Shown piece after piece: positions 56,338-64,000 of a stretch of 64,000 nt of DNA. This DNA comes from Verrucomicrobiota bacterium (GTDB taxonomy: Bacteria > Verrucomicrobiota > Verrucomicrobiia > Limisphaerales > Pedosphaeraceae). Position 1 is the stretch's first letter; every line of letters starts with the position of its first letter. The DNA lies in assembly GCA_021325145.1 (NCBI GenBank), contig JAJPHR010000056.1, positions 1 through 64,000 of the forward strand, written 5' to 3'. The notes under the pieces are model-generated. The model did no database searches, was not told the DNA's origin, and saw nothing but the letters and a program-made list of their open reading frames with translations. Position numbers and translations under genes: made by a program.

Positions 56338-58422
56338 ATGAGCACCAAAGTCGAATTCAATTATTCGAAACTGTTCAAACAGGCGGTCATTGATTCGTTC
56401 AAAAAGCTGCATCCTCGCGATGAGATCAAAAACCTGGTCATGTTCGTCGTGTGGCTCGGCTCGATCTGGACCACCGTCTTTTTGTTTCTTCCGGGGCAGT
56501 TCAACCTGTTCAACGTCCAGATTTGCTTCTGGCTGTGGTTCACCTGCCTTTTTGCGAACTTCGCCGAGGCGATGGCTGAGGGCCGGGGCAAGGCCCATGC
56601 CGACGAGTTGCGCAAAATGCGCACGAAAACCAGCGCGCGCAAACTGGTCAATGGCCGGGAAGTCCAGGTCAACAGCAACGAGTTGAAGATTGGCGAGCTC
56701 TTTGTCTGCCAGGCCGGTGAAATCGTCGCTGCTGACGGTGAGATCGTGGAAGGTATCGCCACCGTGGATGAATCGGCCATCACCGGCGAATCCGCGCCGG
56801 TCATTCGGGAGAGCGGCGGCGACCGCAGCGCCGTCACCGGCGGAACCCGGGTTCTCAGCGACCGCATCGTCGTCCGCGTCACCGCCGAAGCCGGCAATTC
56901 CTTTCTCGACCGCATGATCGAGATGATCGAAGGCGCGCGCCGGCAAAAGACACCGAATGAAATCGCGCTGAACATCGTGCTGGTCAGTCTGACGGCGCTG
57001 TTCATCGTCGTCGTGTTTGTGCTGCCGCCCTATGCGCATTACAACGAGAATGCCGCCGGGCAAAAGGGCGTGGTACTGACTTCGATTCCGGTTTTGCTCT
57101 CGCTCATCGTTTGTTTGATTCCCACGACCATCGGCGGGCTGTTGAGCGCCATCGGCATCGCCGGCATTGACCGCTTGATGCGGCGAAATGTATTGGCGAC
57201 GAGCGGCCGCGCGGTCGAAGCGGCGGGAGACGTGGATGTTCTGCTGTTGGACAAAACGGGGACAATCACGCTCGGCAACCGGCAGGCGACCGAATTTGTT
57301 CCCGCGCCCGGCGTCAAGCTGGAGGAATTGGCGGACGCCGCCCAACTTGCGTCCCTGGCCGACGAAACGCCCGAAGGCCGCAGCATCGCGGTGCTGGCCA
57401 AAGAGAAATACGGGCTGCGTGGTCGTGAGGTAGCCGACCCGCACGCCACGCCCGTGGCGTTCACGGCCCAGACGCGCATGAGTGGCATGGATTTCGGCGA
57501 CGGCAACGGCAAGGTGAAGCGCCGCGTTCGAAAGGGCGCCGCCGAGTCCGTCAGGAATTGGGTCCTTGAGCAAGGCGGCCGAATCGACAAGGCCGTGTTT
57601 GAAAAGGTGGACGAGATTTCCAAATTGGGCGGCACGCCGCTCGTTGTGGCGGACGGCCCGCGCATTCTTGGCACTATTTATCTCAAGGACATCGTCAAAG
57701 GCGGTATTAAGGAACGCTTCGCGCAGCTCCGGAAGATGGGCGTCAAAACGGTGATGATCACCGGCGACAACCAGCTTACGGCAGCGGCCATCGCCGCCGA
57801 GGCGGGGGTGGACGATTTTATCGCGCAAGCGAAGCCCGAGGACAAACTTGCGCGCATCCGCAAGGAACAGGAAGGCGGCAAATTGATCGCCATGATCGGC
57901 GACGGCACGAACGACGCGCCCGCGCTCGCGCAAGCCGACGTCGGCGTGGCCATGAACACGGGCACGCAAGCCGCGCGCGAAGCCGGCAACATGGTGGACC
58001 TCGACAGCAATCCGACGAAACTCATCGAAGTCGTGGAGATCGGCAAGCAATTGCTGATGACGCGCGGCGCATTGACGACGTTCAGCATCGCCAATGATGT
58101 GTCAAAGTACTTCGCCATTTTACCGGCGATGTTCGGTGTGCTCTATGCCACGAGCGCCGGCGGGCGCGGTCCGCTGGACAAATTGAACATCATGTACTTG
58201 CACTCGCCGCAGAGTGCGATTCTCAGTGCGGTCATTTTCAACGCCTTGATCATTGTCGCGCTGATTCCCCTGGCGTTGCGGGGCGTGAAATACCAGCCGC
58301 TCGGCGCGGCGGTGATTTTGCGCAAGAACATGCTCATCTACGGGGTCGGCGGCATTCTCGTGCCGTTTCTCTTCATCAAGCTCCTTGATCTGCTGCTCGT
58401 GGCAACTCATCTCGCGCCGTAA
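56338..58422 (+). CDS. kdpB: KdpB-like P-type ATPase (copy 2)
   Basis: A 694-residue catalytic subunit with all core motifs: [31 protein letters not shown] and [12 protein letters not shown]. It is closely similar to copy 1 in the cytoplasmic domains and less so in membrane helices. A short insertion lies in the helix 3-4 region ([16 protein letters not shown]). AGGAG lies upstream of the ATG; it is 18 bp after kdpA2. Confidence 0.97.
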   Translation: MSTKVEFNYSKLFKQAVIDSFKKLHPRDEIKNLVMFVVWLGSIWTTVFLFLPGQFNLFNVQICFWLWFTCLFANFAEAMAEGRGKAHADELRKMRTKTSARKLVNGREVQVNSNELKIGELFVCQAGEIVAADGEIVEGIATVDESAITGESAPVIRESGGDRSAVTGGTRVLSDRIVVRVTAEAGNSFLDRMIEMIEGARRQKTPNEIALNIVLVSLTALFIVVVFVLPPYAHYNENAAGQKGVVLTSIPVLLSLIVCLIPTTIGGLLSAIGIAGIDRLMRRNVLATSGRAVEAAGDVDVLLLDKTGTITLGNRQATEFVPAPGVKLEELADAAQLASLADETPEGRSIAVLAKEKYGLRGREVADPHATPVAFTAQTRMSGMDFGDGNGKVKRRVRKGAAESVRNWVLEQGGRIDKAVFEKVDEISKLGGTPLVVADGPRILGTIYLKDIVKGGIKERFAQLRKMGVKTVMITGDNQLTAAAIAAEAGVDDFIAQAKPEDKLARIRKEQEGGKLIAMIGDGTNDAPALAQADVGVAMNTGTQAAREAGNMVDLDSNPTKLIEVVEIGKQLLMTRGALTTFSIANDVSKYFAILPAMFGVLYATSAGGRGPLDKLNIMYLHSPQSAILSAVIFNALIIVALIPLALRGVKYQPLGAAVILRKNMLIYGVGGILVPFLFIKLLDLLLVATHLAP

Positions 58423-58442
58423 GCGCATTGGAAAGGAAATTT

Positions 58443-59066
58443 ATGATTAAACTCATTGTGCAATCCATCCGGCAAACGATACTTTGGTCGCTCATTGCCG
58501 GGGTCGCCTACACCCTCGTCATGACGGGGATCTCACAAGTGCTGTTCCGTGACCAGGCCAATGGCAGCCTGATTGTGCGCGACGGCAAGATTATCGGCTC
58601 GAAATGGCTCGCGCAACAGTTCACCGGCACCAATTATTTCTGGCCACGACCTTCAGCATGCACTTACGGCACCGGGCCGTCAGGCATCGTGGCGTCCAGC
58701 GGCAGCAATCTTGGCCCGACCAGCGGCGCGCTGCAAACCAATGTCATGAATAACGCCTCGGCGTTTATCAGCGGCAACAACCTGCCAACCAATACGGTGG
58801 TGCCGGCGGACATGGTCTATGCCTCCGCCAGCGGATTGGATCCGCACATCAGTCCCGAAGCCGCCCGTTTGCAAATTGCGCGTGTCGCTGCCGCGCGCGG
58901 GTTGAGTGAGGACAAGGTCAGGGAACTCGTGGAGAAATTCACCGAGTCCGCGCAATGGGGATTTCTGGGACAGCCTCGCGTGAACGTGTTGATGTTGAAC
59001 GTGGCGCTGGACCAGCTGGCAACTCCGAAACCCGCTGAAACCGCTCCCGCTCCCAAGGCCGGATGA
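58443..59066 (+). CDS. kdpC: KdpC-like accessory subunit (copy 2)
   Basis: 207 residues: one N-terminal helix (about 10-30) and an outer domain with ANGSLIVRDGKI, FWPRPSACTYGTGPSG, SSGSNLGPTSG, ASGLDPHIS and GQPRVNVLMLNVAL. A short Ala/Pro tail extends the C-terminus. GGAAAGGAA precedes ATG 58443, preferred over the frame start at 58428. Confidence 0.95.
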   Translation: MIKLIVQSIRQTILWSLIAGVAYTLVMTGISQVLFRDQANGSLIVRDGKIIGSKWLAQQFTGTNYFWPRPSACTYGTGPSGIVASSGSNLGPTSGALQTNVMNNASAFISGNNLPTNTVVPADMVYASASGLDPHISPEAARLQIARVAAARGLSEDKVRELVEKFTESAQWGFLGQPRVNVLMLNVALDQLATPKPAETAPAPKAG

Positions 59067-59072
59067 CACGGC

Positions 59073-59792
59073 ATGAGGCCCAGACCCACAGCATTGATCG
59101 TCGATGACGAACGGGCAATCCGGCGGCTGGTGCGAATGGCGTTAAAGCAGCAACGCTACAACGTGATCGAAGCGGAAAGCGGGCGGTTTGGGCTGGCAAT
59201 GGCGGTGGAACAACGACCCGATGTTGTCATCCTCGAGCTGGATTTGCCGGATATTGACGGACTGGTGCTGCTGCGGCGCCTTCGCGAATGGAGCCAGAAA
59301 CCCGTGGTCATTGTTTCCGAACGCAACCAGGTGGCCGATAAGATCAGCGCATTGGACGGCGGCGCTGATGATTACCTGACCAAGCCGTTTGACGTGGCCG
59401 AATTGCTCGCGCGCCTTCGTGTGCTGCAGCGCAGCCTGCCTGGAATTCCTGATGGCCCGCTGCTGATTGAAGGCGATCTGAAGGTGGACTTGTCAACACA
59501 CGAAGTCACGCTCAAGGGAGAGAGGTTGAACTTTACGCCGACGGAAGAAGCTCTATTTTATTTGCTTGTTCGTTATGCCGGCAAGGTGGTCACTCGAACA
59601 CACCTGATGCGCTGTATCTGGGGAACCGACGAAGAAGAGAGAGTTCGCGAGTTGCAGGTCTACGTCGCCAACCTGCGCGGGAAACTCGGCGCGTTGGGAG
59701 GAGAAATCCTGATCAGAACTGAAGGCAGTGCGGGCTACCGTCTCTCACTCGCTGCTCCCCACGTGCGTGCCAGTGTTGCGGCATCCGTTTGA
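59073..59792 (+). CDS. kdpE: KdpE-like response regulator with Glu at the phosphoacceptor position
   Basis: A 239-residue OmpR/PhoB-type regulator. The receiver keeps VDDE, SER and TKPF, but the residue aligned with the phosphorylated Asp (ILDLGLPD in copy 1) is Glu55 (ILELDLPD); the codon is GAG at 59235-59237. Asp-to-Glu often mimics phosphorylation. The winged-helix domain is intact and ends GSAGYRLSL. No sensor kinase is encoded in this cluster, so the regulator may act constitutively or be tuned otherwise. Confidence 0.92.
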   Translation: MRPRPTALIVDDERAIRRLVRMALKQQRYNVIEAESGRFGLAMAVEQRPDVVILELDLPDIDGLVLLRRLREWSQKPVVIVSERNQVADKISALDGGADDYLTKPFDVAELLARLRVLQRSLPGIPDGPLLIEGDLKVDLSTHEVTLKGERLNFTPTEEALFYLLVRYAGKVVTRTHLMRCIWGTDEEERVRELQVYVANLRGKLGALGGEILIRTEGSAGYRLSLAAPHVRASVAASV

Positions 59793-59890
59793 GTGCCGTG
59801 TTAAGAAGGTCTCACGGTTCCAAGACACGGCGCAAGCCACCATTCCGCTTCCATAGCAACCTTGAAACCCAACCTCACGAAGGAAAAAGG

Positions 59891-60211
59891 ATGAATCTCA
59901 TCGCATGGTTTGTTTTTATCCTGGCCGCATTGTTGGAGGTTGGCGGCGATGCAGTGATCCGGCGCGGTCTGCGTGGTCACAAGATCGGTCTTGTGCTCGC
60001 CGGTTTCGTGACGCTGGGCTGCTATGGGCTGCTCGTGAATTCAGTTAAATGGGATTTTTCCAGATTGCTGGGCGTTTATATCGGATTTTTCGCGCTCACC
60101 AGCATTTTATTCGGGCGGATCGTCTTCCAAGAAACCATTCCCTCATCCACCTGGCTCGGGCTGGGCTTAATCGTATCGGGTTGCCTGGTCATCCAATTCG
60201 GTCAACGGTAG
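59891..60211 (+). CDS. SMR-like small four-helix membrane protein
   Basis: A 106-residue protein with four membrane helices, like small multidrug resistance (EmrE-type) transporters. The first helix has the LLEVGGDAVIRRGL pattern with a Glu at the position of the essential SMR Glu14; a later helix ends in GCLVIQFG. It may be an exporter of cations or guanidinium-like compounds, or a non-transport paralogue. AAGGAAAAAGG precedes the ATG. It lies 98 bp after kdpE2 and could share its transcript. Confidence 0.75.
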   Translation: MNLIAWFVFILAALLEVGGDAVIRRGLRGHKIGLVLAGFVTLGCYGLLVNSVKWDFSRLLGVYIGFFALTSILFGRIVFQETIPSSTWLGLGLIVSGCLVIQFGQR

Positions 60212-60456
60212 AAAACGCGGGAACGCCAACCGAATCGTCCGCCACCGGAATCTCGACTCCTAAATCAAGCCTCCTCGCCTTCCCGCATGCCACACCTATG
60301 TACCCCCCATTTTATCCATACCATTGTCCCAAAGGCCGTAAACATTGGCTTTTGTGAATTTCCATCCCTACCATCATCCATACCAAACCGTCCCAAACCG
60401 CTGCCGTCGTTGGCGCTTGAAAGTCGGAGGGTGGGGCTCTCATCATCCCAACGCGC
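60212..60456. other. intergenic, nothing recognised
   Basis: Downstream of the SMR-like gene the sequence shows only weak imperfect repeats (CCATCCCTACCATCATCCAT and ACCAAACCGTCCCAAACCG). No gene or clear terminator for the plus strand was seen. Confidence 0.4.
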
Positions 60457-60491
60457 AAAAAACCCGGCCACCTTTTCAGGTGGCCGGGTTG
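60457..60491 (-). terminator. intrinsic terminator of the PII-permease operon
   Basis: A perfect 13-bp stem AACCCGGCCACCT/AGGTGGCCGGGTT (60462-60474 with 60479-60491) with, on the minus strand, a GAAA loop and five T after the stem. It lies 23 bp beyond the permease stop. Confidence 0.92.
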
Positions 60492-60513
60492 TGTCAACAA
60501 CACCTGCCTGGCG

Positions 60514-62541
60514 TTAGGCCGGTTTGGCCGTCAGCAAAACGGGTTTGCCCAACTTCGCGCTTCGCAGTTTGAAGTAGATGGCGCCGTAGATACCCCATAC
60601 CGCAACGACCGCCAACGCAATGTACGACTCATGCCAGCTCATGCCGGGAACCGAGAATGGACCGATCAGGTAGAACAACATGCAGCCGAGGTTCGCCAAC
60701 AGGCCGAAGACCGGAACCACCATGTGCTTGAAGCCGTGGAAGCTGTGATGCTCCCGGAACGCCACGATAGCCACTATGCAAGTAGTCATGTAGAGCAGGA
60801 ACGTGCCGAAGTTGCTGACCAGCGTCACAATGAGCAGCGTGTTCGGCAAGTAAGTATAAGCATGCGGCGAAAAGATGCCGAATTTGTACCAGATGTTGTT
60901 ATACTGCTTGTCCAGCGGCGCGAGGTCGGCGGATTGAGCGCCGAGATAGATCGTAGTCGTGATGATGCCGACAATGATCGAGATAAACACCAGCGCCCAG
61001 ATCGCGCGGTGCGGCGACAAAGTCTTGCCATGCAACAGGCCGAAGTGTGACGGAACTTCTTCGTCGCGCCCCATGGCGTAGGTCACGCGCGCGCCCGTGT
61101 TCATGCACGATAGCGTAGTGCCGATCAGGGCCAGAAACACCGTGCCGGCTTGCACCAGCATGAAGGCCTTGCCCGCCCCGACGCTGCCGAACATCCACGT
61201 GCCCACCAGCAGCATCATATCGCCTAGCGGCGCGCCGGAAGCGCCCGCGTTGGAGATCGTATAGCCGCTGTTGAGGAAATAATTCGCGGCGAAATACTCA
61301 AACAGGTAGCAAACTGCCCCTTGGATCGCGAGCGACAGCAGCACTGCCTTGGCGATGTCTTTCTTCGGATTCTTGGCTTCCTCACCCATCGAGGTGACCG
61401 ATTCGAATCCGACTAGCAGGAGAATCGCGATGCAAGCCTGAATCACCAGGAAGTTGAACCCGTGCGGCGAGAGCACTGAACTGGCCGAGGTATGAAGGTT
61501 GAAGGTCTTCGGATCCTGGGCAGTCCCAGCGCCGCTGATTGCGTCTTCTGGTTTATAGCTCAGCAGGAACGGATCAGGCTGAGCCTTGCCGTCCTTGTCC
61601 AGAACCATCTTGCCGTCTTTGTCCTTCTGCCAGACCGGATAAGGATCGCCCTCGCCGAGGCCCATGGCCGTTAATCCGCCGAGCACGGCGGCGTCCTTGT
61701 TCTTGTCTTTGTCCAAGTCATCCTTCGTTACGGTGCGGTCCTGGGTTTTAAAGATCGGCTGCTTCTTGTCGTCCACTTTGAGGTCGCCGTTCGCCCACGT
61801 GTCTTGAACGGGTTTGCCATCGGCGCCGGTGACGTTGACTTGATCCACATTGTAATTCACCGGGTTACCGCCCGAGAGATGCCAACCTTGCTTGTCCTGC
61901 CCGTGGGACATGCGATAGCCAATGGCCATGCAGGAGAAAACGACCAACGCGACGATTTGGACAACATTGATCGCAAAGTTGACTGCCGTGGTGCCGTTCA
62001 CACCGCGGTAGGCGATATAGCCTACCAGCAGCGCGAACGCGGCGCAGAAGAGCCACATGAACAATGGGCTGCTGTAAGAGCCGCTGAAAGTGCCTGGCCA
62101 GAATATGCTTGCCAGATAGCCGCCCAGGATGGCGGTCACCCCCACCATCAAGCCCGGATAGACCCAGTAATACAAATGGCTGGCCCAACCGGTGAAAAAC
62201 TTGGCCACGCGTGCGAATTTGTACGCCGTGGTCTTGGAGAGAAAAGCCTGCTCGGCGTACAGATACGAAGAACCCGCGCCGGGATAGAGCTTGGAGAGTT
62301 CGGCATAACTGAGCGCTGTTGCGAAACACAACAGCAGAGCGGCCAGCAGGCCGAACCACATTGCACAGCCCGCCATCGGCGCGCCATACAGTGATTGCTC
62401 TTGATACGTGAGCCATAAGAACGCTCCGGGCGCGATCAGCGCCATGGCGTTGATGGTTAATCCCGTCAAGCCCAGAGTGGCCCTGGAAGTGGGCTTGTCG
62501 GTGCCTGCAGTACTGCCGGCAGTTTGAGATGGATTTGTCAT
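60514..62541 (-). CDS. APC-superfamily amino acid permease with a large extra loop
   Basis: A 675-residue transporter, longer than usual (about 450-550). APC signs: LGLTGLTINAMALIAPGAFL in the first helix, an unwound-helix Gly motif, LSYAELSKLYPGAGSSYLYA, and GFESVTSMGEEAKNPKKDI. Residues about 212-360 form an additional polar region between helices with DADGKPV, DDKKQPI and DKDGKAQPD units, Asp/Lys-rich and probably extracytoplasmic. It is 36 bp downstream of the PII gene, implying control by PII or nitrogen status. The start codon lies inside a 14-nt sequence also complementary to the candidate small RNA. Confidence 0.92.
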   Translation of the reverse strand: MTNPSQTAGSTAGTDKPTSRATLGLTGLTINAMALIAPGAFLWLTYQEQSLYGAPMAGCAMWFGLLAALLLCFATALSYAELSKLYPGAGSSYLYAEQAFLSKTTAYKFARVAKFFTGWASHLYYWVYPGLMVGVTAILGGYLASIFWPGTFSGSYSSPLFMWLFCAAFALLVGYIAYRGVNGTTAVNFAINVVQIVALVVFSCMAIGYRMSHGQDKQGWHLSGGNPVNYNVDQVNVTGADGKPVQDTWANGDLKVDDKKQPIFKTQDRTVTKDDLDKDKNKDAAVLGGLTAMGLGEGDPYPVWQKDKDGKMVLDKDGKAQPDPFLLSYKPEDAISGAGTAQDPKTFNLHTSASSVLSPHGFNFLVIQACIAILLLVGFESVTSMGEEAKNPKKDIAKAVLLSLAIQGAVCYLFEYFAANYFLNSGYTISNAGASGAPLGDMMLLVGTWMFGSVGAGKAFMLVQAGTVFLALIGTTLSCMNTGARVTYAMGRDEEVPSHFGLLHGKTLSPHRAIWALVFISIIVGIITTTIYLGAQSADLAPLDKQYNNIWYKFGIFSPHAYTYLPNTLLIVTLVSNFGTFLLYMTTCIVAIVAFREHHSFHGFKHMVVPVFGLLANLGCMLFYLIGPFSVPGMSWHESYIALAVVAVWGIYGAIYFKLRSAKLGKPVLLTAKPA

Positions 62542-62550
62542 AGGTTGAGC
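62537..62550 (-). promoter_or_regulatory. small-RNA target candidate at the permease start codon
   Basis: On the mRNA strand this reads GCTCAACCTATGAC, including the permease ATG. It is perfectly complementary over 14 nt to the predicted RNA at 63232-63245. No Shine-Dalgarno sequence is visible nearby. Confidence 0.55.
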
Positions 62551-62577
62551 TTTTTGTGTGTTTGTTGCGTTGGTTTG

Positions 62578-63187
<610 letters not shown>

Positions 63188-63221
63188 AAAAAAGGCGGCG
63201 TGAACCTTGCGGTCCACGCCG
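63188..63221 (-). terminator. intrinsic terminator of the candidate small RNA
   Basis: On the minus strand CGGCGTGGACC-GCAA-GGTTCACGCCG (63221-63196) forms an 11-bp stem with one G-U pair and a GNRA loop. Two C and six T follow (63195-63188). No annotated minus-strand gene lies upstream, so it needs another transcript to explain it. Confidence 0.75.
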
Positions 63222-63377
63222 TTGTTTTGAGGCTCAACCTATGACTGTTCGAACCTCGAAATCTTCATCCTGGCAACCAGCCACGCTCTCGCCCGGTTGC
63301 GTTGAGGGGCTTGCCCAGCAACGAGTTTCAGCATACGCGATGCCAGCAGCAACTCAGATTATTATAAGTTTATAATC
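63188..63377 (-). ncRNA. candidate small RNA (about 185 nt) facing the PII-permease operon
   Basis: A minus-strand transcript is predicted from near 63377 to the T-run at 63193-63188. It begins after a TTGCCA-16-TATAAT promoter and ends in an intrinsic terminator, with no convincing ORF inside. Local folds include GTTGC...GCAAC around GGGC-AA-GCCC, and CTGG-TTG-CCAG. Its segment GTCATAGGTTGAGCC (63245-63231) is complementary, over 14 nt each, to the start regions of the PII and permease mRNAs. It could be a trans-acting RNA or a terminated leader. An overlapping plus-strand frame (63241-63375) is the main alternative explanation. Confidence 0.5.
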
Positions 63378-63383
63378 TATTGA

Positions 63384-63411
63384 ATTATATTGTGTTTCGG
63401 CCTGCTGGCAA
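63384..63411 (-). promoter_or_regulatory. predicted sigma-70 promoter of the candidate small RNA
   Basis: Minus strand: TTGCCA (63411-63406), a 16-bp spacer, and a perfect TATAAT (63389-63384). The start would be near 63377 (G or A). It lies in the most AT-rich stretch of the area. Confidence 0.6.
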
Positions 63412-63600
63412 GTCCGGGCTTTCCATTTTCGTGTCCAGTCACTGTTTTTATTTATTCATTGAGGATTATTTTGAACTTTGCTGGCAGGCACCCGTTTTGG
63501 AATCGATCCCAAAGCGCGCACTATAGATTATAAAACAATTATAATTTGTTCCTCCGACCCTCGCGGAGTGCCGAGGATGTGTTGGTCGTATCCATGCAGT

Positions 63601-63634
63601 AAAAACCACGAATGGACACTAATGAACACGAATG
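63601..63634. repeat. CCACGAATGGACAC-type intergenic repeat
   Basis: ACCACGAATGGACACTAATG followed by AACACGAATG is a degenerate repeat of CACGAATG units. From memory, such strings are scattered in intergenic DNA of verrucomicrobia and planctomycetes. It lies between the candidate RNA gene and the last gene. Confidence 0.5.
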
Positions 63635-63803
63635 ATGCTGTACAGCGCGCCATCCCTACCAAAGGCATGGTAACATTTTGAGATGCACCCGCCCTGCGCA
63701 TGGAGCAGGAACCCAAGTGGACTTCTTTGGTGCGGTATGGCAGGCTGAGGTGACTTTACCGTTTTGCGGGAGGTTTTAGTTACCTTGACGCGGCCGAGTT
63801 TAT

Positions 63804-64000
63804 ATGGACCCGAATGAAATTCCACCATTGATCAATCCGCCTGAACCGGGCCCCGAACCGAAGGTTTCGCGCTGGCGCTGGTGGATTCATCTCGCGGTGC
63901 TGACCGCCTTTCCGCTCCTGGTCGGCGCTTTGAGCCTCCGCCGCATGGATACGCTCCGAGCGCCAATTTTGCCGGCGAATGTTCGGGGGTTGCTCACGGT
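63804..64000 (+). CDS. membrane protein, 5' part only
   Basis: ATG 63804 opens a frame running off the window (65 full codons). A Pro/Glu-rich cytoplasmic start (MDPNEIPPLINPPEPGPEPK) is followed by RWRWWIHLAVLTAFPLLVGA, a first membrane helix. It may belong to a CPBP-like or other polytopic family, but the visible part is not enough to decide. Confidence 0.6.
   Translation, partial: MDPNEIPPLINPPEPGPEPKVSRWRWWIHLAVLTAFPLLVGALSLRRMDTLRAPILPANVRGLLT

Noticed and set aside
63247..63262. tRNA T-arm-like GAGGTTCGAAC on the minus strand
   Set aside because: The flanking bases do not form the 5-bp T-stem and no acceptor or anticodon arm is present.

Overview
The window looks like chromosomal DNA of a soil- or freshwater-type verrucomicrobium, probably near Pedosphaera (Limisphaerales). 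This is inferred from recalled protein similarities, moderate-to-high GC, a secreted enzyme set (sulfatase, GH9 protein, S10 peptidase), an unusually short AtpH, and intergenic spaces filled with several families of short palindromic repeats. No rRNA or tRNA gene was found.

Layout. 1-3.4 kb: repeat-rich DNA, one small membrane protein, an IS200-type insertion sequence and an acetyltransferase whose 5' end abuts the IS. 3.4-12 kb: a complete kdp potassium-uptake operon (a 27-residue microprotein, kdpF, A, B, C, D, E) with a palindromic element between kdpA and kdpB. 12-14.3 kb: a transposase remnant, two lower-GC hypothetical genes, a HemQ-family gene and a degenerate receiver protein. 14.5-22 kb: nusA-infB-rbfA-nrnA-truB-ribF, preceded by a promoter and an attenuator-like hairpin. 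22-28.7 kb: the F-type ATP synthase operon (atpBEFHAGDC) on the minus strand, converging on ribF. 29-35.5 kb: a prenyl diphosphate synthase, a large membrane protein and a three-gene dTDP-sugar cluster (rfbA, an epimerase/reductase-like gene, rfbB). 35.6-54 kb: exported proteins (lipoproteins, a TIM-barrel enzyme, a 2117-residue C25-like/GH9 protein, an outer-membrane-like protein, an S10 peptidase, a sulfatase), a YqjD/E/K-like trio and a PP2C-kinase fusion. 54.3-60.2 kb: a second, divergent kdp cluster (A, B, C, response regulator) without kdpF or kdpD, followed by an SMR-like gene. 60.5-63.4 kb: a minus-strand PII-amino acid permease pair, with a candidate small RNA upstream. The window ends inside a membrane-protein gene.

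How parts work together. Both kdp clusters carry helically phased T-rich direct repeats upstream, which may be KdpE operators. The first cluster has its own KdpD/KdpE pair. In the second, the response regulator has Glu at the phosphoacceptor position, so it may act without a kinase. Both KdpA paralogues carry an extra, internally repeated loop, and the permease has a loop of similar flavour.

The most striking non-coding signal is at 63188-63411 on the minus strand. A TTGCCA-16 bp-TATAAT promoter is followed by about 185 nt of apparently non-coding sequence and an intrinsic terminator. The predicted RNA has a 14-nt perfect complement to the translation-start region of each of the two downstream genes (PII and the permease). 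This suggests a local RNA regulator of a nitrogen-signalling/transport pair.
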